A stretch of 64,000 bases of DNA from positions 5,098,501 through 5,162,500 of the forward strand of contig JACATO010002186.1 of assembly GCA_018389105.1 (NCBI GenBank), written 5' to 3'. The notes below the pieces were generated by a model. That model was not told the origin of the DNA, made no database searches, and saw only the letters and a program-made list of their open reading frames with translations. The translations under genes were made by a program, and so were the position numbers. The DNA is from Nautilus pompilius. Lineage: Eukaryota; Mollusca; Cephalopoda; Nautilida; Nautilidae. This document shows positions 34,274-47,139 of this stretch, piece after piece. Positions within the stretch are counted from its first letter, which is position 1, and each line of letters opens with the position of its first letter.

Positions 34274-35142
34274 CTCTCTCGGACTGAATCTTTCCAGGCA
34301 GCTCACTTCTCAGGTGCTATTTGCTATTTGTTTTTCTTCAAGTGCCACTGACAGAACTAAACTAAACTAGGTACTTGTTTGTATAGTTGTGATTTGGTAA
34401 AACCATCTTCAATTAAGAATTACATGCATGAGGTATTTACTGATAAAAGGGCATTGTTCACAATTTTTAAACACAACTGTGCATAAGTCAGTGACTACCT
34501 ATATATTACTGCAATCAATTTTTGTTAAGTCATCAGCACATTAGGATTCATGTGTTGTGGGTCTAAAGTATAGTTTACAGATTAATATAATATAATCAAT
34601 TTTCATTGTTCTCAATTGACTATTTATCAATCACTGCTAAGACCTCCCTTATCAATAATCATAAAAATTACACATTCAGATTCACTACGGAACCATCATT
34701 TGTGTAGGAGAAAACACAAAAGGTTCTAGAATTAAATGAAAGGTTTGAGAGCCATTTAAATGATGGAACTGCATTTCATTAGAACATCCCAATAACTAGG
34801 AGAAAATCATCCCCAAGCTGTCATTATGGCTTGATTTTCTAAACAAATCTCATCCCCGTCCAGTAGTCTGAATGCAAGATAGATCCAATTGTCTTAGTCG
34901 AAAATGAGTCCACTGTATTAAAAGAAAAATGAAAATATATCCTGGAAAATTCAAAAGGTGGTTGACTAAGAGCAACTTCTAAGCTTACAGCCTTTTGGTG
35001 GCAAAACAACAATACACTGATGAACCACATACATTCACCATTTAGATTACATAAATCAAGAAAAATTCACACTTTAATATACATACAGAACACTTCCATA
35101 ATAATAATACAAATGCCATAGATTTGGCACATGTATATTTAT

Positions 35143-35380
35143 TTCGTAATGTATGGACAATAACTGCTCATGGCAATCTTGTCCAGGTTTTCTTGCAGAT
35201 ATTTCTTCAATTGCTGCTTTGGGTTGGTCTTGTTAATTTTCCCTTAGTTACAAAATAAATGCTCCCATAGGTGCTGGACGAGTTTGTGTCTGGACTCTGG
35301 TGTCCAGAAAAGCAACATTCCACTTCTAACTGCAGTGATTCTGAATTGATGGTGCATTGTTCCATCTTCCTGCCAGACAT
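35143..35380 (-). pseudogene. Decayed Tc1/mariner-type transposase fragment (C-terminal half)
   Basis: On the minus strand, pieces in neighbouring frames resemble the second half of a Tc1/mariner transposase. One frame has QEDGTMHH, where the second catalytic aspartate region (QQDNAPxH) would be. It continues to LLFWTPES and HLWEHL, matching the usual LPWPxxSPDLNPIEHLW block. SPDTN is visible in the adjacent frame. After an in-frame stop it continues KTNPKQQLKKYLQENLDKI, a helix-rich tail typical of these enzymes. At least one frameshift and one stop are present, and no inverted ends were found. It is an old fossil unrelated to the intact-looking element at 5.8 kb. The assignment rests on remembered family patterns. 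Confidence 0.5.
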
Positions 35381-35839
35381 GGTAATTATGGTTAATTATC
35401 CCTTTACTGATCAGATACAGACGAGAGTACTATGAAGAATAAATATATAACTGGGAAAATGTACGTTTCGTCGCTTGCACTATCTCTTTTATCCTTTATT
35501 CCATAACAAATTTCCATCTATAACCAAGAGTTAAATACTCCTCAGAAGCTCCATCCAATGTCTGCCCACAAAAATAAACTTAAAATTCCTTAGTTGTAGA
35601 CATTTTAAAAGTTCATTATATTATTTTGGATGTTAGTTTTTAAATATTTTTTTCCAATTCTTTCTCAAGAGTATCAAATTCTTCACTGTTCAAAGATAGT
35701 AACAGCAGCAAACTAAGAAACTACACAATATCCAGAGCATATACTGGAGACAAACAACACGCTATTCTTTTAATCATCAATTCCACCACCCCCAAAAAAA
35801 AAAAAAGATATTTCAATGCAGTTTACACTAATTAGACCA

Positions 35840-35930
35840 GATTTGGCAAGTGTTCTAGACCAGAGTTCAAACTCTGATGCCAGCAGGTTCTATGTAATGG
35901 TGGGTGGTACACGTAATGTTCTGCCTGATC
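35840..35930 (+). repeat. Weak SINE-like fragment
   Basis: AGTTCAAACTC (35864-35874) resembles a polymerase III B box and is followed by GATGCCAGCAGGTTC. No A box was identified. It could equally be chance. Confidence 0.2.
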
Positions 35931-37531
35931 TCTTTAAATTTAAACATCAAGTATCTCTCTTCATCTATAAGCTGATGCCCAAGACAGGATGACTGATGTG
36001 GCACCTATATATCATTTTGTTTTGAGCTGCCATTTGGCCAACTCTTCTTTTCATAAAACATAAGCAGATTTTAACTTGACAATTAGCCAGCTACAGACCC
36101 TCACACGGAGATGATCTTTCTCAGGAACACATGGCATCCTAGCTACAGTTACAAACAGAAACTAATGGTAAAGTGTTAACTTCTACAATGCAAGCCTTTG
36201 TTGTTAAGTCAGTGGACATTCTGTGCCAGTAGAATTCGTTGAAGATAATGGTGATGGTTATTTTACAACAGGAAAGCACATTGACTGATGACAGTGTAAA
36301 AAGAATAAACCCTGAAAATAAAAGGTTACCAGTAAATAATTCCAAGAATTAGTGAAATAAACATCTAAGAGAAAAGAAAAACAATATGAAGAGTTATCTA
36401 TCAATACTCTATAAAAGTATCTTAAACAAAAGCTTCAAATGCCAAGAAATCTGTTTAGATCATTTCCCCCTTTTATTTAATGATGGTGTACAAACTGATA
36501 GACAACTCTGTTATCTTTCTAAAGCTTCAAAGATTCTCAAACAAAAATAATACAGTGGACATGTCACACCTGTATAAACAGCATCTTGTGAATCCACAAT
36601 ACAGTATTTACACACGCACGCACACTCTTATTAAACCTTAACTTTTGAAACCATGAACAAACATGTAGATTGGAAAGTCCTTCACACAATTGAAACCTAG
36701 GATGACAATTGACTGATTATTTAACTACAGAATTGCAAGTTCTATTCTAGAAGTGTGGACCAGTAAAATAGCTTCGAACATCTTTGTTAGCTAGTTTCCA
36801 TTAACCATTTTGAAATAATGCAAATACAATGGCTTCATTGTTTAGAAGTTCGATTTGTTTGCTTAAACTTAATGAAGATAATATTCAGTTATAATAACAG
36901 TAATACAACCTTATCATTGAGTAACAATCATATTAAATTATAGTACATTCCCTAAAACAATTAAGCAACATTCAAATGAAGATATCAAAATAAGAAATTA
37001 TTTTAATTTTAGAAGACCTTCAGTCAAGCCAGTGCATCTGAAATGTTCCAAGTAGCATAAGAGAGAGCGAAGCGCTAGATTCTAAGCCCACCTACCAGGG
37101 GTCAACAAACTAGACCTTTCAACCATTTATGAGTATGAAATCTGGGCTCTACTGTTTCTCTCTGCCTTCAACACATTCCTCAAAATAAGATATAAAATTC
37201 CCGGATATCATTAATGTGGAAAAAGTAAATTGTATTTCCAGGTAATTTAATATATTTCTTGTTACTCATTCACTTGCTCTCTCACGTTCACAGAATTGAT
37301 AAATTCCAAATATAAAAACATCGGAAAGAATTAGTTTTTAAGTATTTAGAATAAATAACGTGACAGATAATATTCTGTAATTAACTAAAATCTCGTACAT
37401 TTTTTTTTTGGTCATCGCATACCCTATAAACTTTAATAAATATCAGACATACAAGCTACCAAGTAAAATTTGAATGTCTGAAGATAAATTTTGAGGTTTA
37501 AGCCAGCCAAAATTTATTGTTTATCCAATAT

Positions 37532-37553
37532 AAATTAATTAATTAATTAATTA
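37532..37553 (+). repeat. (AATT)n tandem repeat
   Basis: About five AATT units. Each creates overlapping TAAT homeodomain-type words. Confidence 0.9.
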
Positions 37554-38279
37554 AAACTTTAGAGATGCTTCATGTTTTGGATTGCATTTCAAATATATCA
37601 GTAAATCAAAAACAAAACAATTCTTAAAGATATTTACAATCTACTCCTGCAGCCAGCATTACAAATACACTGGTTAAATTCCACATGATTTAGACAGAAA
37701 TCAATTTACTAGTTAAAACGTATGGATTTTCTAACCATTTAAAAAATTAATTTAAAAGTTAATTAATTAATAATAATTATAATGTCTAATTTTGATTTTT
37801 CTGTCACAAGACCAAGGGATTATTTAATTTTAAGTCCATAATTATGACTGCCAGTGTACATGAAAAAAATTAAATATATAATAAGGTTCAAACCAAGGTT
37901 AATTACTTCTCACAGTACAATGTTTAAGATTTTTAAATTAACAAAGAAATGCATAAAATTTTATTATTATTAAAAATTACTTTCAGATATAATAAAACAT
38001 TTTTAATAATACAATTCTAACCAAAACAATTTTTTTTAATCTTAATTTTATTGGATTTTCTTAATTATTTTCCACTTTTTTTTTTTTTCTTTTTCCAGTT
38101 TAAGTTGAACAAATATTAAGATTCCTTAGGATATTTCCACCACAAGAAACTATTAACTGGAATATCCCAAAGAAGAGAGAGGATTAAATGACATGAGGAA
38201 TGAAAATGGTTTTTAACACGTGGAACACGATTGTGGCAATCCTTGCAAACATTATGTGAAGAGGCTACAAGAAAATGAT

Positions 38280-38780
38280 TGAACTTTTCCTAATATTAAA
38301 AGCAGCCAAGTGGAAAGCAGCCACCCTTCCTCTTCATTACACTCAAACACAGGCTTATTCTCCGACACTGTTACCCTGCAGTGAAAACGAGTCCCACAAA
38401 ACTGGCCGGCTCAATAGGTTGATACCTTCGCCATGTCCTCGACGATGACTCAGTGATTTCAGTCCTTCGTGACTTTCATCGCTACACTCAAACATCCTCA
38501 CACTTTCAGGGGGAAAATTAGGTGCTGCTTAGAGACCTAATTTGATGACACCAGTAACAATCTCAAGTTGTGGAAAAAGGGCGGAGGAGAGAGGCTCCTC
38601 CCCCTTCCTCCCAACTCACAAAATGGATGTCCTCAAATAACGCCATTTCACCTTGCAACGCCTAGATCACATCAGGCGCGTGGGTGGGTCGCCAGACTGT
38701 ATGCTTCAAGACGATTTCAAGGAAGTGCGCGCACCTCTTGATCTAACAAAAAAACAGCCACTGGTGTGCATTTGCTCTCC
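38280..38780. promoter_or_regulatory. GC-richer island, candidate promoter or enhancer
   Basis: This 500-bp stretch has much higher GC and more CpG than the flanks, with words such as CGACGATGACTCAG, CATCAGGCGCGTGGGTGG and AAGTGCGCGCACC. TGACTCAG is an AP-1/Maf-type site. GTGCGCGCAC at 38726-38735 is a perfect 10-bp palindrome. No open frame of note crosses it. It could be a promoter or first non-coding exon of a gene beyond the window, or an enhancer. No TATA box or initiator is convincing. Confidence 0.3.
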
Positions 38781-39861
38781 CTTTCTTCAGGCCTGGCTAA
38801 GTGACTGATATTGTTCCCATATGAGAACCAGTCAATGGAAAACATCGAAATTAAGTTTTCATTGTTTGTTGTATTGATAGGAAGGAAATGGCTGTCACAT
38901 CTTTTCTTTCTTTCTTGCCTCCCTTCAGAATTTCTGCAGTAAGTCCATTCTCAGACTGTCCCCCCCCCAAAAAAGTTCATCATCACTCCAGCTAAAAGCA
39001 CATGATGTCTCCTAAATCAGAAGCCATGCATCATCACCATCAACAACAAAAAAAAGAAGAAAAAAACAAAAAAAAAAAACAAAGTGCAAATGACCTCTAG
39101 GATGGTTAATAGACAGATATCCCACCAAGGATTTCACTAACTCAATCAGGGGAGGAGGAGGGAAAAAGTTGCACAGAAAAAATTATTAAAGCACAAAAAG
39201 CAGAATATTATATTTAATCAACAAATTTCACACAAGAAAGAAGATATTAAAAAGCAAGTCTTCCAAAGTGTTTTCTAACATTTTTTTTTCCATACAAAAA
39301 TGATAGCTAGTAATAAAAAGATGTATCCCTAATAAAAAATGGATAGGTTAACATATTTTCAAAAGGGGAACATTTTAAGTTAAAAAAAAAAAAGAAAAGC
39401 AGAGATGTGGAGAGATTAACATTAGCGAAACTCTGGTAAACAAAATAACACTTTCTGCATTATTTTATCTTTCATAATAATTTGTACAGGCAGACATTTA
39501 TTGCTTACCGGCTAAGGCAGTCTGTGGCACCAGCAGACACAAAATCAACAAATAAATGAAGGACAGAGGCAGAAAGATAGAAGGATGCAGCAGCTAAGAG
39601 AAAAATAATAATCATCATAATAAAAAGAGGAGAAAAGTTGCAGAAGAAAGCATCGTTCTGATATCTAGTTAGATCAACTCCACATTTTTTTTATTATTTT
39701 ATTCTCATAAATCATAAAGAATAGGTAATCATAGAATTAAAGCAATCACAAATCGGTTTTAAATTCGTACTGGCGATAAAAAGGATATCTCTGACTGACA
39801 AGAACGACATAGATAGCTGTATCTATAACAAGAAAGCAGTGGATATTGTACACAAAATTTA

Positions 39862-39887
39862 ACACACACACACATATATATATATAA
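39862..39887 (+). repeat. (AC)n(AT)n compound microsatellite
   Basis: About six AC units pass into seven AT units. Confidence 0.9.
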
Positions 39888-39991
39888 ACCAATGCCTCCA
39901 AGAAAGGCAACCGTGCCGAGAGAGGCTGGTGTTGCTGTAGTCGTCTGCTAGGAAGCATAGAGCTGATCCCGTGCTACGAGAGAAGTTTTCA

Positions 39992-40200
39992 TTTTTTTTT
40001 TTTTTTTTTAATATAAGAAGAAAGGAACCGCAGTGCCCAAAGGAAAACCATGCAGCATGTTGAAGAGTAATGAGAAGTCATAAATGTATGCCAAAATGAG
40101 TCAGTCTCCCCCTGGAGGAATTGAACTCTGCCCCCCCCCAACCCCAGCAATCCAGGAGGCTAACCAAACCTTGTCCAAAATGCAGTGGTCAAACATGAGC
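39992..40200 (-). repeat. Probable tRNA-derived SINE, minus strand, with poly(A) tail
   Basis: On the minus strand, GGTTAGCCTCCTGG (40152-40165) can serve as an A box. AGAGTTCAATTCCT (40116-40129) follows as a B box at a plausible distance of a few dozen bases, separated by a G run. A body of about 100 bases then leads to an A tract (18 T at 39992-40009 on the plus strand). This order of A box, B box, body and A tail is the SINE plan. No target duplication was confirmed. Confidence 0.45.
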
Positions 40201-40369
40201 AGCAGTGTGACAAGATAACATTTGTATCCGGACAATTAAGCATTTCAGTCTCTGGCTGCACATTGTTTGTTATTTATAATTCATCCGTGCAAACACCATA
40301 TGGGTAACAGGTGCAAAGCTAAAGTTACATGGTGGGGGCAGGAGAAAGGTGCCATACTGTAAAAATCTG

Positions 40370-40570
40370 CTGCTTTAACTCTGGGTTTCAGTCTGCTGCA
40401 AAAGCAGATTAACGAGCCAACCACGGCGAACAGCCACCATTAACCCCTAGAAAACAAAACACCTGAACTAATCTTTCAAGACGTTTTAATGGAGATCCTT
40501 AATCCATTGGGTATAAATTCACATTTCAATCTCAGATGTGGCTGACTAAACAGGGCTGCTACTACATACC
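40370..40570. promoter_or_regulatory. Candidate homeodomain-rich regulatory island
   Basis: Within 200 bp there are several TAAT/ATTA-type words in different contexts (AGATTAACGAG, CCATTAACCCC, ACTAATCTTT, TTTTAATGGAG, CTTAATCCATT). AACCACGG, close to a Runt-domain site, is also present. The composition is more balanced than in the flanks. Inferred from word clustering only. Confidence 0.25.
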
Positions 40571-43500
40571 TGCCCCGTTAGCGTGTACAGAGAAAACTGG
40601 TCTGAGGCTAAACATTCAGCCCCTGACAAGAAAGGACCTGCCTTTCAGAATGTTCTTGTCTTCTGGTGTCCTGTCCATCCATCTCTCCCCCCACCCTGGT
40701 AGTTGTCAGGTGGGTGCAGATGTGCGGGTTCAAACTATTTATTCCAGATTTTCCAGGTAGAAAGATAAAAATTGTAAATAACCTTTCCAAGATTTATAAC
40801 TAATGTTAATGTCATTACATATGAATTAAATTTATGAGGAAACCTAAAATAATGAAAATGTATAGTGTGCTTACTTAATTAAAACAGCCGTTTTTAGAGG
40901 GGAGTTTTTGACACACGCACACAAAGTGCTGATAAAAGAGTGAGGGTCAAAGTCTAAGCTACACACCGCCATTTTTTTTCTTGTTGAAATTTTTATGAAT
41001 AGCAGCCTTTCACTCAAAGATAATGCTGGAAGATAATCGCTAACAACGCAAGACAATAATAAAATTAAACCAGATGAAAGAAATGGTTCTGCCAGCCTCA
41101 GAAAGACAGGAAGAAGTCGGAGGTTGGTGTGAAAAACGACAATGTGGATGATATTTCACTAGCTCCCTGACAGAGACTTCATGCAGAACTCTTAAAAGCC
41201 ACCAGAACAACCCAGAATTCAGAAATCCTACCCAACAATTCAATTTGCTTGAATTCCATAATTTAGTTTATCTCCACAAATAGCCAGACTATAAATAAAA
41301 GCAGTCCCTAGCGTTCCCATGGTTTGATGCTTATCATATACAACTAGTAGAAGAAATCCAATCACACAAGACCCAAATAGGTATAAGACTCAGATTTATA
41401 ATATCTACAACATAGAAGAAGAAAAAAAAATCCTTTGGTTTTATTTGAATTTTTATCACCAAAACTGCCAAAGAAGCTCTTTAGTGTATATTAAATCATT
41501 TCTTCTGGCAAGAGAGATTTATAAGAAAAAAGCGATGTAACATTTCCCTTTTATACCTAGATAAAAGGGAAACAAAAAATCTATTACCAACATTATTTGA
41601 AAAATATCATAGCACTAATAAAAATGGTGTCAAATTTAGATTCATTTTTAAAATAGACTCATATTGCATATAAATATGGAAGATTATTAATAAAAAGGTT
41701 CCAATAGTTCATCAATGCTGTTGTGAACTAATACTAAAGGCACCAACATTAAAAAATAACCACAAGGGAAACTATTCACGTCTGACTCGTGGCACTTCAA
41801 GAAAGGAGACAGCTGTTCACAGGTATCCAGTGGTCATTTTTATAATATTTTCCATTTAAAAGAAACATTTTGATGTGGTACCTTAGAGAACAAACATAAA
41901 TTCCTTTTAAAAATTAAATCAAAATGGGACTAAGTGTTTTTACAAAGAAGCAAAGCAAAAGACTTAAAACTCAATACCCAGGGCTGCTTCACCCAGGACA
42001 GAGAGAAAGGTCACCAACTGTGCAACAGCACGGTCAACCATTATTGCTACTAAGAATTTGTTGATGATATTTTAGTTTTTAAAATGTTAGAAATCATTGG
42101 TGGATACACAGAAAAATGATCATCATCAAACTATTCTCACGTGAAAGAGAGTAATTCAGTCAAAAGGGAGAGATCTTCCAACAAACAGAACAAGATACCT
42201 GTGCTTCTCTTTTTTCTAATTAATTTACTTCAGTGACATCGCTGCTTAATAATTTCTCTGAACTATATTTTAAAGTGCTTTCAATTTTACCTTAAGTGCA
42301 CACATTCTGGCATGAGAGTGACTGGTTTTCTGTAAATATTGTTTGACTGTAGTGTAAAGCAAATTTCACGAAGACTTGTGCCGATATTATTTGCAGAAAT
42401 GAGAGCAACAGATCTGTCTAACAGCAGACCTATGTTTTGACAATCCATTCAGCCCTGCTGAACAAGACCTTTACACTGTGGCATCAAACAGAACATTTAT
42501 CCTTTTACTTTTTTAAAGACAAAGTAACCCCCTAAAATATAAATTACTTGATTTAATTTATTTCTGTAATTACTGCTAATATTTAATAGAATTTGTTTAA
42601 ACACAAATAAACAAGCTGTTTTTTTTTTCTTTAAATGGCAAAAATCATTTGAATGGGGATAAATTTTCCAAACCTAAAAAATTGGATTTCTAATGTACAG
42701 ATCTACGTATCTCAGACCATGAGAGTTTCAGCACAGTGCACAAACTACTTTCCTCATCACTCAAGCTTTCTGAAGATAGATATGAATTATCATTCCATGG
42801 TTTTCAAAAAAACAAAAAATGAAATACTGTAATTTAATCTCCATTTTGAAATCGTTCTTTTATATTTGTGTCCCCAGGGCAACATAATCACCACTTACTG
42901 TCAACTTCAACAACCCAAGAGAAGTTAAAAATAGAAATCATACAACGTTATACATAGTTGAAAATTAGTTTAGCTTGATAAAACTCTTACATATAATTGC
43001 ACCCTCATTAATGGTCCTGGCATGGCATTCTGAGAGATTTCTCATCTTAGCTTCAGGTCATTATGGTAAAAGGTGAATGTCAGAACCAGGTAGATCATTC
43101 CGGTGTTCATATTTTGATTTCTGATATCCTCAGGAAGGTTCCATTCAATCCCTGTAATTTATCTGCAGCTGTGGCAGAAAGCCTTCAGTTTTCAACAGGC
43201 AATAACAACTGAAATGTTTCTAGCCTGACCACAATTCCGATAACCTGCCCTTAGATCAAAATTAACAGCTTGGCTGAGGCTGTTGTATAATTGAGACTCT
43301 TGATGTTGACTCACAAATCAAAGATTGAAGACCATTATCAGTAAATATAAAAACCAACAGGTTTGGTTTCCAATTATGAAAACCAATATTAGTACAGTTC
43401 AGTAAACCTCTAGTGTAGCCCCATTCATAATATAGTACACAGGTATGTTACATTTAAAAAGTAAATCATGGTGTTAGAAGAAATTCCAATTTCAAGAAAA

Positions 43501-44365
43501 TAACTTTTTTTGTTTTTTTTGTAAAAAATTAACAACAAAGAGAAAATTTAATAAAACTAATTTAAAACCCAAATTTCATAACAAATGAGAGAGATGATTA
43601 CAGATTTTTTCAATTAGCAAACAATGACTTTTTTTTTGCATAAAGGAAAATTCAAAAACTTCATACAGGTTCTCATAATTAATCTTTGCTTAATCCTTTT
43701 GATATTTGTAGAAGTCATCAAAGATAAGTAGCATTTGCATCATTAAATGGGAAAGATATTACTAAATGCCATGAAACTACTGAATTTTTTATGTCGGTCA
43801 TCATCCATAAATCATTTATAATCAATTTTCTTCTTAGCAAAATATACTCCTCTATGCCTAATAAACTATTGTATTGCTCAGTTCACAATAAGGCCACCAG
43901 ACGACTATTTACAAAATGAATATTCAGCTGATGCCCATTTCCTTCTGGGAAAGTCCTGCTCTATGCATTCCAATAATCTGACATCTTGTCACAATGCTTC
44001 GTCACCTCCCAACTATATCCATGAATAAATGGAAAATTGTCACTTATCTTAATAGTTTTCACACCCAATCCAGCAACTGCAAGCAATCAGAAATTTTGAG
44101 CATGAGCTTCCCACCCTACTCCATCATCGATAGAGATGATATCTAGTAGAAGGTACCAGTGTACATGCCATCAATTTTTGATCACACAACCATTATGTAA
44201 AATACCATAGATACAAGTGTTCCAGTCAAAGATTTGGCAGCATTTATGTCCATGTTCATACATTACAAGATAATTTGAAAATAAAAATATTGCAGCAAAC
44301 CTTGAAAAAAAACTTTAGCTGGAAAATCTTTTTGAATGCACAGAAACTTTAATGACAAAACTTAA
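40571..44365. other. AT-rich non-coding DNA
   Basis: There is no coding frame of recognisable content. The segment 43000-43335 is more balanced in composition. It contains CATTAATGG-like and GTTGACTCACAAATC words and is listed as a finding. Otherwise only homopolymer runs occur. Confidence 0.55.
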
Positions 44366-44650
44366 GGGTGGCATGGTGGCCCAGTGGTCAGTTCAATTTA
44401 GCATACCTATCTGGCTTGATTTCTTCTTCACCAGCATATAGGCTTCCTTCCACATCTAAAAATTAAAGACTTGTAGACGTTCTGCAGCTGCCTCTTGACC
44501 AGCTGACATCTTGATCACCATTCAAAAGCCTCTAATTGTATGTAACTAGTTAATTTGCTTGGTCACCAAGACTAATACCCTAAACTGCCCGCTTCTAGCT
44601 CTCTGTTGTGAGACCTTAAATGTCAGGGTAGAGAACAAATTTTCTTTTAT
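44366..44650 (+). repeat. tRNA-derived SINE
   Basis: The unit begins GGTGGCATGGTGGCCCAGTGG. TGGCCCAGTGG (44377-44387) is a good polymerase III A box. GGCTTGATTTC (44413-44423) is a B box with two or three changes at a tRNA-like spacing. About 200 bases of body follow, with motifs such as CTCTCTGTTGTGAGACC, and the copy ends in an A/T-rich tail near 44640-44665. The tRNA-like head, the body and the tail make this the clearest SINE in the window. No exact target duplication was found. Confidence 0.6.
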
Positions 44651-45034
44651 TTTAATAAAAAAATTAACTGTTTGAAAATATAATTTAAAAAGTTTGTTAA
44701 AAAAATATATAAACAACAAAAAACATTAATTTTATCTTTGGATAATGTTCAAAATTTTCCCTTAGTAAAAAAATTACAATTAACAATTGATATTTTTTAA
44801 AATAACTTTAAGATTTTGATCTGCAATCAGTCCACATAACAAAGAACAAAAGCTATAGGAATAAAGTGATGAATTATTCATTTTATAAAGAAAAAAAACA
44901 TCTTTCAAAAAATTAGCAATAATTCATTTGGCTTAGTCAGACATCCACAACTCCAATAGCTTCAGTTTAGCTCAATGTTAACTTGTTCACTTTGAAATTA
45001 AAGAAAAAAAAACAACAAACAAACAAAGAAACAT

Positions 45035-45350
45035 TTGTATGATAATCAGCCAGAGAGCCCAGCTGACACCGAAAATACAGACCGGGGTGAACCGAAATTA
45101 TCCTCGCTCGACCGTGAGCGGTCAAAACAACTCTTCAAGATCCTAAGATGGCTGTCACTAAGCAATCAATTTAAATTCTCTCTTCCGCCCCTCGAAAAAC
45201 CTGAATGTTTCACAAATTGATGAAAGAGTGCACAACTTATTTGTCAAATTTATTCATGAAAGTGGCTGATGTTACAGACAGGTAAGACTTTGATCGCTGG
45301 GGCAGAACTGGCCAAATAAAGCGAGATCACAAAGCGGCGGCCATAAAAAA
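45035..45350. promoter_or_regulatory. GC-richer island, candidate conserved non-coding element
   Basis: Contains ACCGGGGTGAACCG, CTCGCTCGACCGTGAGCGG and AGCGGCGGCC in a region otherwise near 30% GC. A 61-codon plus-strand frame is polar and free of low complexity but lacks any domain and has no splice acceptor. CAGGTAAGA at 45279-45287 is a perfect-looking 5' splice site without a coding frame leading into it. A non-coding exon or an enhancer are both possible. Confidence 0.25.
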
Positions 45351-47139
45351 AAAGAAGATTTCATTGTCCCAACAATCACATTTCAAACTAAGCACAGAAA
45401 ATAATTCCATTTTAAGGTATCATAGAATTTTCTTTTTCATTAACATTAGGTAGACTCCTAAATTCTTGTGCCTTCAATTCCCAAATTATTTTGTATTTAG
45501 TAAGTCTTATCTTGTCTTTTTGGCTCCAACAACCCACTGAGGACATCACACAAATGTGTTTATCATAAATAGAACATTATGTTGTGATGAGTGTTGGTTA
45601 GGAAGCTGACCTTTTCTTTGCGTATTACTTCCTTGTATCGGTGATAATTCTCTAAACTTAAACACAATAACCCAATTAGTTTCTTTGGTATCAATGATTT
45701 AGTCATTTGTTGAAAATTACCTGAGTCTCTGCAGAATTTAAACTGCTACCTAAAAAAAAGGAGGAAATTTAGATAATATATTACATTCGGAGAAATTTAA
45801 TATAGAAACTGAACCCATTTATAGTTCTCCTTGACTAAAGGTAAAACTCTAATTTAACACAAAAATTCAAAGCCTTTTGATATCAGAATATACAAATATT
45901 TCATTCATTAATATCAGTCTGAACATAAACATAGCCATTTCTTCTTGGAAGAGGTACAAGCAAAAAGTCAATTCCCTGGACTGATGAGTGTTGTAAAAGA
46001 ACTAAGAACTAAAAACATTTTTTGTAATTATTTTCACAAAAGTTTCAAGCATCCTACTTTAAATTTAAAAACAACAATTTTGAGAAATGATAATAACAGC
46101 ACCAGTCCATGTAAAGAACATTACAGCTTTTACAAATCAAAGAAAGAAGTATTAAAATATTAAGATCAAGCGAGAAGTGAGACTTACAGTTTAATTAAAT
46201 TCTAAATAATTAATTTTTCAATAAAGATGAATTAAGGAGAAATCCATAACAGTATGCATAGATCTGAGAAACAATTATCGACAAACAGAACTCAAGAGTG
46301 TGCAGTCCATTCTTAAGAATACTAACTGCATTAAAGGTATACAAATGCTTACAGATATATTTTCATTGGATTTTTTCAAAGTACATATTCATTTTGCATA
46401 AAGCCCACATATCATCATCCCTAGGGTAACTTTCATCCATTCATATGCATCTTTTTTTTCCATCTCAAGAATTACAAAGGTGTGAATGTCCTCAAAAATA
46501 TCAGAGCTGCACTCACCTTCATAATTCCTCAATTTGAAAATCTTTTAAAGCATATCTGCAGTTACTTGCTCATTTCCTTTTAAAGACCCGACTTGGCTGA
46601 TTGCACGCTGATAATTTTATAATGTGTTGGTTTTGTATGGCCGCATACAATTGAAAAACCAGAGAATATTATACTAATGCACCTGTCAGATACTCAGCCC
46701 TTCTTGATCATAAAGCTACTCAATCTCCTTCGATAAAACTTCACTCATCTCTCAATGAACAATATTCATCTGCTTACTTATTGTTATTCTGATTTCTTTC
46801 AATGCTTTGTAATTTGTATTTTCCTCCTTTATATTATTTATGCATGCATTTTGTTTTAAATATTTTGTGGTTTCCATTAGCTTTTGTTGTTTTTTTTGCT
46901 TAAATTTAAACCTTTGTTCTGTCTGTTTTTCTAAGTTATTTACTGTAAGAAAACATTGTAATACACTAACACCATTATAAGCAAACTCTCTCCGACCCAA
47001 GTCTAGTTGGGGAATATGTTGAACTACCAATGTTGTAGAGTATTGACAACAGCCACATCATCTGATAAACTTTTTTTTTTTTTTTAACCGCTAATTACTG
47101 TTTGAATCCAGGGCAGTTTTATTTTTTTTAAAATTCTGT

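Larger units (their letters stand above)
27478..35142. other. AT-rich non-coding DNA
   Basis: Contains a G-quadruplex-type tract near 28.45 kb, several homopolymers, a minus-strand SINE-like unit near 30.1-30.25 kb, a more GC-balanced block at 31300-31740 and a poly(C) run at 34261-34273. Open frames are short and without recognisable content. In the 31.3-31.7 kb block the minus strand reads in broken frames and may be an old retroelement, but I could not place it. Confidence 0.5.
35931..39990. other. AT-rich non-coding DNA with a GC-richer island near 38.4 kb
   Basis: There is no coding frame. An (AATT)n tract lies at 37532-37553 and many A/T runs are present. The block 38280-38780 is clearly different in composition and is listed separately. 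Confidence 0.55.
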
